Origin: Stercorarius parasiticus
Lineage: Eukaryota; Chordata; Aves; Charadriiformes; Stercorariidae
Reading direction: 5' to 3'
NCBI GenBank assembly: GCA_013396915.1
Contig: VWZL01004333.1
Location: forward strand, 281,059-345,058
DNA length: 64,000 nucleotides
Of this stretch, positions 39,201 through 50,755 are shown piece after piece. Position 1 is the first letter of the stretch. The number at the start of each line of letters is the position of its first letter. A model generated the notes under the pieces. The model was not told where the DNA came from, ran no database searches, and worked only from the letters and a program-made list of their open reading frames with translations. The position numbers were made by a program, and so were the translations under genes.

Positions 39201-42200
39201 TCTGCTCCACGTGTGATTTCTAGCAGGAAAATAACAAAGTTGGCTTCAGAAAAAGATGCATAGGAGAACTTCTGTATTTCATAAGGTGTGAAAGGAAACT
39301 CATGTATGACAGCATACATTTCCAAAGAAGAGTGAAAGAACCATTTCCATTGATACGGTGGTGATTCATGCTGTTGCTTTCCACTTTTATAACAATGGCA
39401 ATGATGTACACAAATAGTGTAGGTCGCCATCACCAGTTTGACTGCTACAAGGATTGCATAGTCAGTTCATGCTAGCAATACCAGAAACTAGTGGTAGTTT
39501 AGCTGACATAGTGTTAGAGCAAGACAGGTTTATTTCAGTGTATACAAGCTTCTTTTAAAATTTCTTACCTACCACATCCTGCACCATGAGATGCAGGATG
39601 ACATGCTGCAGATTTTCTCAGATTTATTACTTTCTCCAAGCTAGTAGTTAAACTATTCATAATTTAAATTTTTGCCATGTCCTTTAAAAGGCACAGCTTT
39701 GGATGCTAAATTCTTGGCTATTAAATTCTCTAACCTGTTATTTATCATTAAAAAGAGTCAAAAGCATCTTACAGAAATAAAATCTTATGCTGTTGCATAC
39801 ACTGAAAACCTGTATTGTTTGCAGTTCTTTTTGTACAGTGCATCATTCCACGGGCAAATTGATTGACTGTCATCTAACCCAAAGAAATGCTGGAGTAGAT
39901 TCTCAGCTGGTGTAAATCAATGTTGCTCTTGCGCTTTCTTTTCTGCAGATTTAGCTGGAAATAGGGATGATTTGGAATGTTAATGTTGCTGCTTCTGGGA
40001 GGTTTATTGATTTGTTCTACTTTAGTTTAAAAAAAAAAGAAATGAAAACTATTTGTCAGTAGAAGACAGTAAGAAGAGAAGACCCTCAGCCTTCATTTGA
40101 ACTCAGCCTGAATAACTTTAGTTACTGGTCATGCACTGAAAAAAAAAAAAACCTGCTATTGGTCTTGTAAGAAGAGTAATATTCAATCATCACAAAGGCC
40201 CCTGTGAAACCATTTAAACAACTTTATTGATTTTTCCCTGGTTGGCAGTGTTTAATTCAAACAACTCCCAAGGAGTACAAGCATCACTGCAGGCAAATTA
40301 TCAAGTATTCTGGCCTCTATCACTCTTTGACTACCACTGATACAATTGCAAGTGACAAAAATGAGCATTTCTGCCCCTTTAGTCTCTGTGTTTTCTGTGT
40401 TAAGCTAACAAAGACAGTGCAAAGTGAAGTCTGAACCTCTGACCTTAACTTACGGTATTGAGAAGAAAATAAATGTCCCATGCACATACTGTTCTCACAT
40501 GCTGCTGCAAGCATGACAATTTTTTAAAGGGGCTGAGGCTGCCTTTATGAAATACATCCATGAATTGCCATCCATGACAATTCCTCATTAACATTTGGAA
40601 AGGACTATCTGGTCCCCTGCACATACACAAGGATCATTCAAAATAAGTACTGAGTCAGCAGTAGATCTGCTGCAAAAAAAGTGTTATTCTGCCTAGCAAT
40701 TTATAAGAGGGAGTATAGTAAATAGAAAGTCCCGGGAACAAGCAAGGTTGCTCTGTGCCTCTGTGGATACATTATGTATCTATTATGTCAAGCTGATTGC
40801 AACTAGGAACTTTTTTTTTCCCTTCACCCTGTAAAGATCAGTGCAGAGAGAATCTGTTTATTCTTACAGAAAAATGTCACAGGTATTTTCTCCCATCAGG
40901 CAGAAAGTGATGTTTTGTAGATATATCTTACACCCCTTAAAAACCAAAAGTTTCCTAAGAGACGGATGATAGTGATAACTACATTACCAGTCACCTGTAC
41001 ATGAGCAGTTTGACATATATAGATTCAAGGAGAGACTGGAGAAAGGGAGAGGAGAGAATTACACTGAGGCTAGTAAATACAAAGAAAGCCCAGCTAGCTC
41101 AGAAAGTCCATGAGATGAAAAGAGCTGAGAGTATTAGGGAGGCCCAGCTATGGTTGCCCATTCTTCTGCTCATACACAAGTATGGACTCTGGATGGACTG
41201 TGTGGATTGAGCTTCCTGAATCCCTTTTAGAGTAGTCTAAGAAATAACATTTACAATTTCAAGCTGTTTTCCCTTCATGTATAGTGCCCGGTGGAATGAT
41301 TTCATGACTTAAACAGTCAACTGATTCCAATTCCACAATAATTTTTCAAGTGATGGTTAAAAAAAGAAACAAAACACAAAAACCCAAAACAAAACCACAG
41401 TATAGATATACATATATACATATCTGAATAAGGAAATTTGGATAGGAAGGAAGGAATAAAAGTTGACATTAGAATAGGCAATGGACTTGAAAGAAGCACA
41501 TTTGTTTGTCAAACATACCTTTGTAAAATAGTCCCCAGCGGTCCACTTCATACAAAATAAGAAATCTGATGAGTGGAAAATCACAGAAACCTTTTGAGCC
41601 TTAAATCTTGAAAAGATGAGGGTGGACGATGGAGGCAATGATTATGATCACCTAATGGTTGCCTGTAAGAATAATCTGAATTTAATTTCTTCTTGTCCGA
41701 GAAAGAGTGGATAGTATGGTTTAAAGAGGAACTGCTGAAAGACCTGAAGTTATAAAAACTGCCTGTGGAATGAGAAAAATTAAACAATGGTAACAACAGA
41801 TTTTAATCAGTTAGGATTTATAAAGTAAAAGGAAGAAACAAACCAGCAAAAAGAGTAAAGAAAGAACAAGAGAAGCGTACAGGATGTATCATGAATCTGA
41901 AGAAAGTGGAGCTTATTAAGACATTAGAGCAAGACAGAGTTAACAGAGATATTTGAAAGTGGACAAGGAGCTGAATTCCATTTCAAACTGCGTGTTCAGA
42001 AAAGGATTTTTTTGGTGAAAAGGTGTTTCAGCTCATGGCTGGTAACTAAGGCAGCGTAAAATGTAGATATTGATGAATAAAGTTTGATGCAGTTGGAAAA
42101 TATAAACACATATTAATGACATTTATTTTGTGTCTATACTGCTTGTTCATCTGGCTTCCAAGACAGATAGCTTGCTAGAGCACTTTGCAATTCAATGGCT

Positions 42201-43729
42201 ACTGCTAATGAAAAGCTGTGGAAAGAAAATCATGGAGAACAGAACAAAAAGCAAAGTTAGACTACTCCAAAAATGAGGAAAAATTATCTTGGCATTATTT
42301 GTCATAATAAGCAAAACACTAGTAATACTCAGAAAAGTCCTTATTATATATGTTGAAGGCACTAGGGCTGCAAGCTAAAGCATAAAGTAAAGAATAAAAC
42401 TTAAATGTGACAATATGATACCAAGTTACTGCATTAAAGCAATTTTAAATAAAATAAAATTTGAATTTAAGTTTGAGTGTGGGAGTCAAGCAGACATAAT
42501 TGACTCCACGATTGGAGAAAAATGATACTTTAAACAAGTCTGAGTTCTGGAAAAATGTCTTGTGAGGAACTACATGTTGAAGTTACTTACTGTCTCTAAA
42601 TTGTTTTCAATTTCATTATTGTTTCCACTCTAATATTTTTTATTTACAAAATTTACTGTGTAGTCTCATCAATGTTTTATTTTTTATGCCTTGGCACTTG
42701 TACATTTAAATAACAAGATCATAGTATAATCTTGCTAATTCACACTGATAATGAGAGACCCGCTGCTAATTAATGCATTTTTTGAATGAGCAAACATGTC
42801 AAGAGACTTTATCAACTCCAAGAGCTATTCCATTTATTGCAATTAGTTTAGTTCTAATTATTTATGACAATTCTTCAAAATCTGCTAGTAAATGTACTGT
42901 ATTACTTGATAATGACATCTATTGAGTCTTCCATTTCTCTGATTTGATAGTGTATCTTCTCTGAATGGCAAAAGTGAACTGGTTTCAAAAATGTGACTTA
43001 AAATTTGTAAATGAGTGAAATTCCACAACGTAACAAAAGAAAAGCCTGAAATGCTTTTAAGAATTATATAGAAGATACTGCAAAGGACTCAGAAACCTCA
43101 GCTTTCACTTTCACGTTCTCTTCAAGGCAGAGGAATTTTGAGGCTTGCTTTCTTAAAATCATTTGAGTGCTTCCATAGAACCAAACCCACCTGGATGCCT
43201 AGACTTAGCTTTCTGAACAGATGTGTAGGTGATGGATGATAGCTAAAGTACGTTTTGTAATTGTTTTAAGCACAGTGTTAATTCTTAACCCCTACAAAAT
43301 TCTCAGGTTTTTTTGGTGACTCTGTGTATAAACATTATAAAGTTTTTCAATTTTTTCAGCTCACCTTAGGTAGCAACAGAAAGTTAATATAAAAATCTGA
43401 GAAAAAGTAGGTCACGTAAAGATAAAGGTAACAAACCCATCACCATCTGAAAGACAAAAAGAAAATGAGCATGGGTAAGAAAAGTATTTCTTGAAAGACA
43501 CTTTAGACATAAAATATTTGTTATATCTCTGCATGGAGGCTTTTAAGTGGATTTATAAAAGAAAATAGCATTTCGTAATTCAATATTCCACAGAATTAAA
43601 TATACTTGAACTTTTCCCACATGGGACACTCCAAAGGCTATAGGCTGATGGGCAGTTTTGCCTAAGTGAAAGGCAATTATGCTTCCTAAATTAAGGACTG
43701 CTGTGCAAGAAATGTGGATTTTCAACACC
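39201..43729. other. Unique non-coding DNA
   Basis: No gene is recognised. Around 39893-39935 the words ATTCTCAGCTGGTGTAAATC and AATGTTGCTC resemble an ancient amniote repeat motif (CAGCTGGTGTAAATCAGC). A13 runs and similar tracts occur near 40141. The frame at 41001-41210 (69 codons) is Lys/Glu-rich without a known domain. Confidence 0.5.
42720..42960. promoter_or_regulatory. Candidate conserved non-coding element (AT-rich)
   Basis: This segment is AT-rich but not simple-repeat. It holds GCTAATTAATGCATTTTTTG (about 42763) and GCAATTAGTTTAGTTCTAAT (about 42839), giving closely spaced TAATTA/AATTAG cores, and ATTTATGACAATTC. It reads like distal conserved elements found in gene deserts. Support is motif texture only. 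Confidence 0.2.
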
Positions 43730-43779
43730 AGAATCTGGGGGTGATAATGGATAGAATAGGATATGTGATAGAAATAAGC

Positions 43780-44150
43780 CGAAAGTGCCTATTCTGTTCC
43801 TGCTGTTGTCACTGCCGCACTACTTTCTATTACTTCATTATGGGAAGTGTTTAAGCAGACAGCTCAAGAATCATCTGGTCATTTGTAAAGGAAGAGTATT
43901 TATATCTTCCCATCTCTCAGCTTTGATCTTTGCCTCCAGGCTGTATTACCGTAATGTGCTTTATTTGGAGTTACCCTTGAAAACCACTTACAGATTGCAA
44001 CTCATGTTGAATGCAGCAGCATGACTGCTCAAGGACCTTTTTCATGCAGGACTCATGCAAACTCAACTGCCTGCCTATTATTCAAGGTGTGTGTTCAAGG
44101 TCTTGTTATAAGTATTAGAGTCTTACACTATCTCTTTCATTTTGACCTCA
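43780..44150 (+). mobile_element. Ancient L2-type LINE remnant
   Basis: The frame from 43911 encodes ALIFASRLYYRNVLYLELPL followed by KTTYRLQLMLNAAA (to 44024). This matches the C-terminal L2/CR1-clade reverse-transcriptase segment (S-R-L-D-Y-C-N-A-L-Y...LP...LQ-x-V-Q-N-A-A-A-R-L). Past one stop the reading continues LLKDLFHAG, and about 30 codons later comes a shifted CVQGLV corresponding to the LHWLP...FKVL block. High divergence and stops show an old fossil. It is truncated at both ends. Confidence 0.8.
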
Positions 44151-44781
44151 ACTTTAAAACAAGTGAGGGTTGGAATTTTTAACTGCCCACCACAAGTATC
44201 TTTTCAGATAAATTCAACTTTCTTTTCAGCAGAAATGAGAAAACCAAGAGATTTACTTGCCTCTAATCTTCAGTGAACTGTAAAAAGCTTGACTGGTGCT
44301 ATGACATAAGTAAAGCCTTTAAAGGAGGTAGGGAAAGAATTTCCCCATTCTAAGAAAGCCATGGGATTTCCGCCCCCAAAAACTAAGCATATTTCTAGCA
44401 TTATAGGAACAAGACAGCAAGTATTAGGAAAAATAGGGGGCTGTAGAGAGGTATAGAAATAGCTGTGATTACCTGCCATCTCAGAAACTGGGGTTTGTCA
44501 GAGAAGAGCACAGAAGTCACTGCAGATTCTTTGAGCCCATGTAGTATTCTAGCCATGTCCTTAATATTTAAGGAAGTAATCTTTCCTCTCTTCAGATATT
44601 GCTGTGCATCTTAGGGTTTTTTTTTTTCCATTTTAAATTCCAAGGCTACCTTTCCTGTCAGGAACTGCATTTTGTTGTTGAATGGTCTTGATGACCTGGG
44701 CTGCTGGGTGTCTGCCTAACGTCAGGTTCCCCCTTCACCATGTACCTGACCACCTGCACCACCATATATCTAACCATCTAT

Positions 44782-44832
44782 ACCACCACCACCACCACAC
44801 ATACCACAAAAACAAAACAAAACAAAAAAACC
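44782..44832. repeat. Compound microsatellite (CCA)n and (AAAAC)n
   Basis: ACC triplets (44782-44798) are followed within 10 bases by AAAAC pentamers (about 44807-44825) and AAAAAAACCCC. The A-rich end precedes the CR1 fragment starting near 44890. Confidence 0.8.
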
Positions 44833-44889
44833 CCAAGAGCCTGACAACTCACATACGTTACCTTTAATAGCATACACACATTGAATATT

Positions 44890-45302
44890 TTTGACTGAAG
44901 TAGCAGACCTATGTGTCCTAAGAGGATTGGCTAAGGATTTGAATTTGCCTTGTTTGGAGAAAAAGAGACTAAGGGGCAACCTCAAAGTTCTCTACAGCTT
45001 CCTGAGGAGGGGAAGTGGAGAGGGAGGTGCTGCTCTCTTCTCCCTGGTAGCCAATGACAGGATGCATGGGAATGGTCCTAAGCTATGTCAGGAGAGGTTC
45101 CGACTTGATATTAGGAAGCAATTCTTTACCAATAGTGTGGTCAGACACTGGAACAGGCTTCGTAGAGAAGTCTCATGCCTGTCAGTATTTAAGAGACATT
45201 TGGACATTGCCCTTAATAATATACTTTAACTTTTGGTCATCCCTGAAGTACTTAAGCAATTGAAGTAGATGATTGTTGTAGGTCCCTTCCAACTGAACTA
45301 TT
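44890..45302 (+). mobile_element. CR1 LINE 3' end (C-terminus plus UTR)
   Basis: The reading LEKKRLRGNLKVLYSFLRRG (about 44951) is followed by GNGPKLCQERFRLDIRKQFF (about 45070) and RHWNRLRREV. This matches the C-terminal tail of CR1 ORF2 (KRRLRGDLI-YKYLKGG ... [19 protein letters not shown] ... WNRLPREV). It then runs into the UTR word GGTCCCTTCCAACTGAACTA. It is severely 5'-truncated and terminates in the microsatellite that follows. The C-terminal frame from 44891 to about 45229 is open, so this copy is not very old. Confidence 0.9.
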
Positions 45303-45391
45303 GTATCGTATCGTATCGTATCGTATCGTATCGTATCGTATCGTATCCTATTCTATTCTATTCTATTCTATTCTATTCTATTCTATTCTAT
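45303..45391 (+). repeat. Two-phase pentanucleotide microsatellite at CR1 tail
   Basis: Nine perfect GTATC units (45303-45347) switch abruptly to eight CTATT units (45348-45387) plus CTAT. Normal CR1 tails carry only a few copies of an ATTCTATG-type unit, so this one has expanded. Each GTATC/GTATC junction makes a CpG (TATCGTATCG), an unusual run of CpGs in this AT-rich window. Confidence 0.95.
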
Positions 45392-45757
45392 GCTGTTGTC
45401 TAGAAGAATAAAAAAGAGGGCATATATGAAAATGGGCAGAAGGGCAGCATAAGGAAAATTTAGGAAGAATAGGAAGGAGATGTGTTGGTTTGGAACCCTT
45501 AAAAATGGTAAGTGAAAGGATCCAAATTGAAACTCTCCTTAAGGCAGATTCAAATGTTACGATACCTCAACACAGACAGAGGAATTCCCTTAAACCATCA
45601 GTTAAATGAAAAATTAGACTGGCATGGAAGAAGGGACTTTTTTTTTAGGAAGCGTGTAGCCCTTCTCAGTCCATTAGAAAAATGAAAGATGTTTGCCTTT
45701 CCCTTTAAAAGTCAAGCACCCATGCCTCTGTAATGATGATGATTTGACGGCTAGTTA

Positions 45758-46220
45758 AGAAGCCTCTGCTTGTCAGTGTCCTGACAATTTCTGTGTTCAG
45801 ATAGTGTCAGTCATTTCTGAAATTTCTTTAGGAGGCTTCATGAGCTGTGACAGAGTTGCTGAGCATGAGCAGGTGAGCTCTGTGAGAGATGCCCTGCCCT
45901 CAGCTTTTCAAGATGACAATGGAGAGAGAATAAAGATGTGTACTTATGGGCCTCTCATGCTGGCCAGTTTCTATGATCCAACAGTGTCAAAAGCTCTTAT
46001 AAAAGTCTATGAAAAGGGGACATCAAAGGCCTATACAACACCTGTGTATACACAAGTTAAAACTTTCCTTAATCCACATGTAAATTCCCTGAGACAAATA
46101 TACAGCCCTCTCTGCAACATCACTGTTGCAGATGTCATTGGTGACGATGTCATCATCTATCTACAGCTCATCACAGAAAGAGCCTTAAGAAAAGTATCTT
46201 TGTATTTCCTGCTTCTATAG
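45758..46220 (+). other. Protein-like open segment, unrecognised
   Basis: The frame is open from about 45758 to the stop at 46218-46220. The product has ordinary globular-looking composition and balanced codon use, with blocks such as DDNGERIKMCTYGPLMLASF, YDPTVSKALIKVYEKG and VADVIGDDVIIYLQLITERA. A pyrimidine-rich TTTCTTTAG before position 45832 and AAAAGTATCT near 46192 could serve as splice acceptor and donor, which would make a single coding exon of about 360 bases on the plus strand. I do not recognise the family. Alternatives are an exon of an unannotated gene, a gene relic, an old viral or transposon coding fragment, or a long chance frame. Confidence 0.3.
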
Positions 46221-48024
46221 TCCTATCACAGCAGGGTACGGGGCATTATTGAGTTTCCCAGGACCTATTGTAATGTTATATCATTGTCACCACCTTCATT
46301 TTTGCATCGTTACTTAAGTTGTTTTTTAATTTTGAAGTCTTTTTTTCTTATCCTTTTTATCAGTGTGCCCATATTTGATATATAAATACATATGTTTAAT
46401 TTTTTTAAGCAGAATGGTGATTATGCAAATAAGTAAATAAATAACATCGAGTGCACATTACAACATTCCTAGGCAAATTATAGGTTGGCAAAATACAAAT
46501 AGCTCTCCTTTGAAAAATGTAGGTGTTGTAACTGTCCTTTCTGTTTTGTTTTGGTCTCTTTCCTCCTCACAAAATTTGTGATGGACAGCTGGTGGTAATG
46601 GTTCTGTTGATTATAGGTGAGCGTTGCATTAAGTTTAAAGATGTTGCTTATTTTCATGAATATAACTCAAAACTTGATTTCCTAAAGCAATGTATTATTG
46701 CCTAACATGAAAACATCTCTGCAAAGTCTGATAATTTGGGCCGACAGCAAGGAACCTGGTATTACTTTCCTTGCTAAGAGTGAAATCCTACTGCTGGTGC
46801 CAGGGCTTTGGTACTGGCGCTAATTGCTCAACCACACCAGAGACTTTTCACACCCAAGTTGCAGCACTGTGCATGGTACACATTCATTTTGTAACTGCAG
46901 CTACTTCTTTTCATCAAGTGAAATACATACTGAGAAACGGTGAAACTCCAGAAAGCTGGGTATGGAACATCATTGAAGCAATGACTTGGTGTGCATATTT
47001 GAAAGTTATGACTTTATCTCATTTGCTTGCCCTGCCTTTTTAACTTTACAAAGCTGCTTGTGCATGTGTCTTCCATCCAGTTAGGACCAAGAAATCAGTT
47101 GTCTTGGTTAGCCATGACATGAAACAAAAGCACATCTGAACAGCACATCTGCACTGCACTATTTGCAGTTCATCCTGGGATTCTCAAAGTTAGTGAGGAG
47201 CAAACTCTATCTAGATGGCACAGTCCATCTCTCCCAACTTTGTATACTCTCTTTAGCATCTGAGAGTCCTTTAGATTCACAGCTAGTCTCACTTCAGCTA
47301 ATTACCCCTGCCTTTCAGCAGGGCTTTGCTTCTACACAGTGATGGTGCAGCCGTACCCCTTATCAAACATATCTGGTCCATGTCAGCTTTGGAATTTCTG
47401 TGCCTTCACAACTGTGCATCCTGCTGCCATATCCTTTAAGTGCTGTTGATACGGAACTGTACAGACAGCAATTCTGTCTCCCTGCCCCAAAATACACCCT
47501 TTTGCTACTCCTAGGTGCTTCATTCAGCACTCCACTTGAAACTTCATAGGATTAATATACTCAATGTTATGGTCGAGGAAAACTGATTTTAGTCTCTTGC
47601 TCTTTAACAGAATTTACCATTTACCTCTGTGCTTTGATGAGAAGAAAACTCAGGTTCATACATGGGTATTGCAGTTCACAACTACTCTATTTCATAATCC
47701 AGTGGAAGCAGGAACCTCCTGACTGGAGAATGACATCAGCAGGGTCATATACTAACAATCCAAGACAGCAATAGTCGTCTGATTAAGTCTTACTGCCTCA
47801 CCTTCCACAGTTACAGGCTTTTTTTGTATCATCCTGCTATTATTCACTGCCCCATTATAGCCCCTCACAACTCATCCCTCCAGTGAGCCTTTCAGAAGGT
47901 GTAAGTGAGGTGCCAAGATGTGCCCAGAAGAGAATTATAAAATTCACTGCTTCCCACAAAGTTTTCACAGTGTTTTAGGTTCTTTCATTCGTTTTACTGT
48001 TGTTCACATTGCAATTCATCCCAG
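46221..48024. other. Unexplained DNA between two protein-like segments
   Basis: No clear feature. Read on the minus strand, one frame from about 47475 to 46745 keeps protein-like runs broken by about eight stops, roughly one per 30 codons. That is only slightly fewer than chance. The small plus frame at 46771-47043 has no known domain. It could be decayed coding DNA or ordinary unique sequence. Confidence 0.35.
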
Positions 48025-48291
48025 TTAGAAACCTGTTAGCTCTGTGGGTGTTGTACATGAGCAATGATCATGCAAGCAGGCCATATGGGCCCCATCTGCT
48101 TCCAAGGAAGTAATGACAGTTTGACCATTGACTTCAAAGGTAACAAGACCATGCCCTTCATAAAGAGAATACACAAAATTTCCTGAATAGGCGGCAGGTG
48201 CACAGGATGACAGAGAGGCAAAGTAGGACTCTCCAGGGTTACCCACAGTATCACTGACAGTCCAGTGTTTTACTGGTGTATAATCTCCAGT
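48025..48291 (-). other. Protein-like open segment, unrecognised (minus strand)
   Basis: The minus strand is open for 88 codons (48291 down to the stop at 48025-48027). The product contains VSDTVGNPGESYFASLSSCA, YSLYEGHGLVTFEVNGQTV and ADGAHMACLHDHCSC. It mixes beta-strand-like and Cys/His-bearing stretches and looks more like a real extracellular or capsid-type fold than low-complexity translation. There is no Met start and the frame upstream is closed (TGA at about 48292), so it would be an exon or a relic. I do not recognise it and do not assign a function. Confidence 0.3.
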
Positions 48292-50713
48292 TCACTATCT
48301 ATTGCCTGGTATTTCTTGTCTAAACATTATCTGCTTCATCCATTTTTTCTACTGAGTCATGCTCCATTTTTGTTGTTGTCTTTATTGTGTCTATTTACCT
48401 CCTAGCATGCTACTGAAAAACACCATTCAAATTTAATTTATGGTTGCTGATTGACCTTCATAACTTGCTTACAGTGAAAGAGTTATACTGAAATCCTGGC
48501 CACTCATGCCAGGAAAATGACTGAACAATGCCCTAGAAGTTGTTGGGTTTTTTTGTTTATTTGTTTCTTTAAAAAAATGTAGTTTTATTATTACATTTTA
48601 TATTAGCTGAAGAGCTAATCCCTAGTAGCAGTTTTATACTTGTTAATACATTCATAGAGGCATCTAATGTTGAAAAAATATTGCAGAAATACAATGCAAC
48701 AATGGAGGAGGGTAAAACTTAAGATGTGATTAAAAAGAGAAATGAGAATAACTTTTGGACCTTTTTCGCTAATGTACTAAACCATTAAATAATCTGGACC
48801 TTTTCTATAATTTAGATGCATCATCGTTAGTTTCGTTAGTCAAGTATGGTCCTCCAGGTTAAGATCTACCAGCTAAACCAAAGTTAAAAGCCCTGCAAAA
48901 CACTAACCTTCTGGCTGGTGGGATATCATACCCATCTAACACTGTGTCTAGGCACTGAGCCTCAGGGCAGGATCTAATGCTAATGAAAAATATTTAACTG
49001 ACCAGTGAAAGCTCTTTCCCCAGCACTGTTTTTTCTAACTGGTTACCGTTCTTTATGGAACATCCTAGAGGTGTTCTACCTGATCTACACTCTGTTTCTT
49101 TTTTTATAGGTTTCTTCGTATTTCAGAAAACCTGGTTTTAAGTCCTGTATTACCCATTATGTAGACAGATTAATTTTTTCTTTTCACAGGGAATGGTCTA
49201 CACATATACTTCATCATATTAAAGGGATATCTCATTGTGTCAGCAGTCCTAAGCTATTAATAGGTGTTGATTGACTTTCTGTCATGCACCGTACCAATTA
49301 AAAGTATATATACTTTAAACAGAAAACATAAACATAGGTATAAGATGAATTTTTTAAAGCAAATTAACTTCTCCCTGAATATGTATTTTCAGTAATCCCA
49401 GAACTAATTCTGGGTATGGGTCTAAATTAGTCATACCTTTCAGCTGGATGAAACAAGTTCTTTTAATGATAGGTAAAACATTTGTGATTTTCTAAATGGA
49501 TTACCATTGTGCTTACAAGGCAAAACTAACAAGCCTACTCACATCAGTATTTAAATATCCACTTGCACATCAGCCACAAACAGGTCATAATGAGATATAA
49601 CTCCTCTCTGCCACAACTTCTGAGGGACTTCAACAAGGCTGTGGACCTATAGGATGTGCTGATGTTTCTTGTGGTATGTCACAATTTGTGTAAAATATTA
49701 AGTTACTCATTTGTCCATGTGACTGGGTGCTTCTTTTCCACCAAAATAGGCAGTCAAAACAATGATGCATAAAAGCTTTTTCAAGGTGTGCATGTTCCAT
49801 GGTACTGGTAGTTCTTTCTACAGATACGCAGTTATAATGGAAAAGTACATTCTGAATGCCCATGAAAACAGATGGAACAATGAAAAGATACTTGAGGTGT
49901 GTGTTCTAGTCCCTATTGTTACTTAAGAGAGTAGTAGCCAAAATAACGTATCAGAATAGTTTAAAATATTGTATACCCGATGCTACTTTTCCATATGATC
50001 GGTTCATCTAGCTGTCCATTGCATAATCAGAAATTAAAGATTGCACAGTGATGATCAGATATTGATGTACACATGAACAGACAGTGTATTGTCCTCAAGA
50101 CTCTCTTTGTATTACAATACTGTCTACCTTTCAGAGGCATTTGAAAATTTCTGCTTTATTTCATCCAAAGGAAAAGATCTGATCAAGGCCTTCATATTAG
50201 TGTTTATTGATATCAACCCTACGTACGGGGAACCTCTTCTTTTCTTGAATTCTCTCTCTTACTGCCCAGGGGCATTTAAAACTATCTTCAGAATCAAGAC
50301 ACTTCTCTATTCCTCTGAAGAAGGTCCTTGATAACCATTTTTTGCATTCCTAGCTTTGTCTTTAGCTCTAGCTGACTTCTTTGCAGGTTTTCTCAAGAGC
50401 AAAGCCCTCCATTTAGGTTGCATCTTCTTTAGACCTGTGCCTGGAGACAAATTTCTGAGTCAAAGCAGGAGAAGGAATGAGGATCAAACATGTCTGGGCA
50501 CTCACAGTCTCCTTCTTCATTTCCATTCCCCTGGGTTGATACTGGTTTGTTTTGCATGTGTTCTTATTGAATTTTCCTTATGCAGAAATCCCTTTGTTGT
50601 GCCTGATTCAGAGGTTTCTTGTGACCGTTTTTAAAAGTTGACTATTAAATCAGTGCTTCGTATGCACAACAGATTTAAAAGGTTGTAAACTAGAGGAAAC
50701 CTTCGGAGATGCA

Positions 50714-50755
50714 CATGTACATTACTTGAACCTTCATGTACGTTACTTGAACCTG
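50714..50755. repeat. 21-bp tandem duplication
   Basis: CATGTACATTACTTGAACCTT is directly followed by CATGTACGTTACTTGAACCTG: two copies, two mismatches. It is a small local duplication in unique sequence. Confidence 0.95.

Noticed and set aside
44782..44832. (AAAAC)n tract as a SINE poly-A tail
   Set aside because: No SINE body with tRNA- or 5S-like promoter boxes precedes it; a simple repeat explains it.
46745..47475. Long minus-strand protein-like reading with stops
   Set aside because: About eight stops in some 240 codons is close to chance for this base composition, so it is not called a pseudogene.
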